Assembly: GCA_002408125.1 (NCBI GenBank)
Contig: DHQO01000022.1
Coordinates: 148,014-212,013 of the forward strand
Origin: Hyphomonadaceae bacterium UBA5336
GTDB taxonomy: Bacteria; Pseudomonadota; Alphaproteobacteria; Caulobacterales; Hyphomonadaceae
Reading direction: 5' to 3'
DNA length: 64,000 nucleotides
The notes under the pieces: model-generated
Seen by the model: only the letters and a program-made list of their open reading frames with translations
Databases searched by the model: none
What the model was told of the DNA's origin: nothing
Made by a program: the position numbers and the translations under genes
In this document: piece after piece, positions 62,731 through 64,000 of the stretch
How the letters are laid out: each line of letters begins with the position of its first letter
Position numbering within the stretch: position 1 is the stretch's first letter

Positions 62731-63294
62731 ATGAACACGATCCTGGAGACCCTGGCCCGCAGATGGTGGGTCGTCCTCTTGCGCGGTATTGTCGCTATGG
62801 TGTTCGGCATCATGGCCCTGTTCCTGCCAACAGCCACGCTGGCGGCCCTGGTCATGTTCCTTGGTGCCTTCATGCTGATCGACGGCATGTTCGCAGCGGC
62901 GTTTGCGATCTGGAACCGCAGCCATTTCTCAGCTTGGTGGCTGATGCTGCTGGAGGGGCTGAGCGGGGTGCTGCTGGGGCTGATCGCCCTGTTCTGGCCG
63001 GGGCTGACCGCCGTTCTCCTGATCCTGCTGGCGGCTTTTTGGATCCTTTTGGCCAGCGTGTTGAGGATTGTCCTGGCCTTCCGCTGGCGCGCCATGATCG
63101 AAAATGAGTGGCGCTGGATTCTGGGCGGTGTGATCGGCATTGTGTTCGGCGCCCTGCTGATCGCCTATCCCGGCGCCGGACTGGTCTGGCTCGCCTGGAT
63201 GCTTGGCCTGTTCGCGCTGTTCTTCGGCGGCGCGATGGTGGCCTTTGCCTTCAGGCTCAAAGGGCTCAGGGACGAGCTTGAGGACCGGGATTAG
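62731..63294 (+). CDS. HdeD-family acid-resistance membrane protein
   Basis: From ATG 62731 the 187-residue protein has six hydrophobic segments with the HdeD repeat pattern: LLRGIVAMVFGIMALFLPTATLAALVMFLGAFMLIDGMFA, LLLEGLSGVLLGLIALFWPGLTAVLLILLAAFWILLASVLRI and WRWILGGVIGIVFGALLIAYPGAGLVWLAWMLGLFALFFGG. HdeD is linked to acid resistance at high cell density in E. coli. It ends with a 29-base convergent overlap with the TlyA gene. Confidence 0.88.
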   Translation: MNTILETLARRWWVVLLRGIVAMVFGIMALFLPTATLAALVMFLGAFMLIDGMFAAAFAIWNRSHFSAWWLMLLEGLSGVLLGLIALFWPGLTAVLLILLAAFWILLASVLRIVLAFRWRAMIENEWRWILGGVIGIVFGALLIAYPGAGLVWLAWMLGLFALFFGGAMVAFAFRLKGLRDELEDRD

Positions 63295-64000
63295 GACCAT
63301 TCGCAATGCGCAGGAGGCGTTCGGCATTGCCATCCCCGCCGCGGATCGGGCTGTCGGCCCATCCCGCGATCTGCCATCCCGTCCCGGCGAGCCAGGCGGC
63401 AAAACGGGCTTCGGCGGCGGAAATGGCTTCGCCATCCCGCACGATTCCCCCGCGTCCCACATTCTCCCGGCCGACCTGGAATTGCGGCTTGAAGAGCACC
63501 GCGCCCTGGCAGGGGCGGGTTGTGCCGATCAGGGCGAACACCGGGCCGAGCAGCTTTTCCAGCGCGATGAAGCTGGCATCGCAGACCAGCACATCTACCG
63601 CGCCGATCTTGTCCGCGCTCAGATGGCGCGCATCCGTCTGCTCCAGATCGGTCACGCGCGTGTCGCCGGCAAGGCTCGGATGAAGCTGGCCGGTGCCGAC
63701 ATCCACCGCCACCACATGGCGCGCTCCGCGGCTCAGCAACACCTGCGTGAACCCGCCGGTCGAGGCGCCGATATCGAGGCAATGGGCGCCGTCCACCGCG
63801 ATCTCCGGCCAAAGGTCGAGGGCGTGAGCGAGCTTCAACCCGGCGCGCGAGACCCATGGATGGGCCGGCTCGGCGAGGATCTCGGCGCCCGGGTCGAGCG
63901 GCTGGGCCGGACGGCGCACCGGCGCGCCATTGGCGCTGACCCGGCCGGCCTCGATGGCCGCGCGCGCGGCCGCCCGGCTCTCGAAATGGCCGAGCTTGAC
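63266..64000 (-). CDS. tlyA: TlyA-family rRNA methyltransferase/hemolysin A (partial, 5' end missing)
   Basis: The frame is open to the window edge, so the N-terminus is cut. At the edge the S4 RNA-binding domain is visible (GHFESRAAARAAIEAGRVSANG), followed by WVSRAGLKLAHALDLW, motif I CLDIGASTGGFTQVLLSRGA, VVAVDVGTGQL and LVCDASFIALEKLLGPVF, LFKPQFQVGRENVGRGGIVRD. TlyA 2'-O-methylates 16S and/or 23S rRNA. It is convergent with the HdeD gene. Confidence 0.94.
   Translation of the reverse strand, partial: VKLGHFESRAAARAAIEAGRVSANGAPVRRPAQPLDPGAEILAEPAHPWVSRAGLKLAHALDLWPEIAVDGAHCLDIGASTGGFTQVLLSRGARHVVAVDVGTGQLHPSLAGDTRVTDLEQTDARHLSADKIGAVDVLVCDASFIALEKLLGPVFALIGTTRPCQGAVLFKPQFQVGRENVGRGGIVRDGEAISAAEARFAAWLAGTGWQIAGWADSPIRGGDGNAERLLRIANGPNPGPQARP

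Overview
The window looks like chromosome of a high-GC alphaproteobacterium of the Caulobacterales/Maricaulales/Hyphomonadaceae grade. Evidence: L21 carrying a fused helix-hairpin-helix tail, a split MetH driven by an ArsR-methyltransferase (SahR-type) regulator, a TonB-dependent receptor of the Xanthomonas/Caulobacter class followed by SapC, a JmjC-like cupin and a tryptophan-halogenase-like flavoprotein, DUF2794 and DUF2853 proteins, and many very long antisense ORFs, as expected from high-GC codon use. No species is claimed.

Layout. 1-4714: more AT-rich end of an integrated element abutting the 3' end of a tRNA-Ser(CGA) gene. It holds the C-terminus of a type ISP restriction-modification enzyme, a rolling-circle/phage-type replication initiator homologue, a lipoprotein, an XRE regulator and a tyrosine integrase. 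4804-8167: rplU-rpmA, a GNAT enzyme and the outer-membrane lipid-asymmetry genes mlaA-mlaC. 8285-15022: methionine/SAM-cycle operon (sahR, metF, metH N-half, a methyltransferase, a gamma-glutamylcyclotransferase-like gene, metH C-half) behind a perfect 24-bp palindrome. 15037-19259: small hypotheticals, then a GAF protein with a PAS-GGDEF-EAL protein. 19256-23927: five overlapping genes, a DUF2891 lipoprotein, an NRAMP-like carrier without the usual metal ligands, and 5-oxoprolinase pxpA-pxpB-pxpC. 24033-38232: sigma-54 response regulator, LtrA, Rieske oxygenase, CDF exporter, malyl-CoA-lyase-like enzyme, RarD, serine hydrolase, TrkH, a second HpcH/HpaI lyase, DUF2794. 38233-45373: nutrient-uptake locus (TonB receptor, SapC, cupin, halogenase-like) behind a leader rich in TTGCA/TGCAA motifs. 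45440-64000: housekeeping and hypothetical genes, including a BI-1 protein, alkaline phosphatase, glutamyl-Q tRNA(Asp) synthetase, cobS, lpd, a hydroxyacid dehydrogenase, fabA, two methyltransferases and a TlyA gene cut by the window edge.

The most distinctive signals are: the tRNA-Ser island with a 14-bp palindrome repeated three times; the SahR operon with a MetH split by two unrelated genes; the translationally coupled DUF2891/NRAMP-like/PxpABC operon, which suggests an organic rather than metal substrate for the carrier; and the TonB receptor locus with its motif-rich leader. No CRISPR array, no complete insertion sequence and no complete prophage were seen. Family names come from reading protein sequence and motifs by eye; no database search was run.
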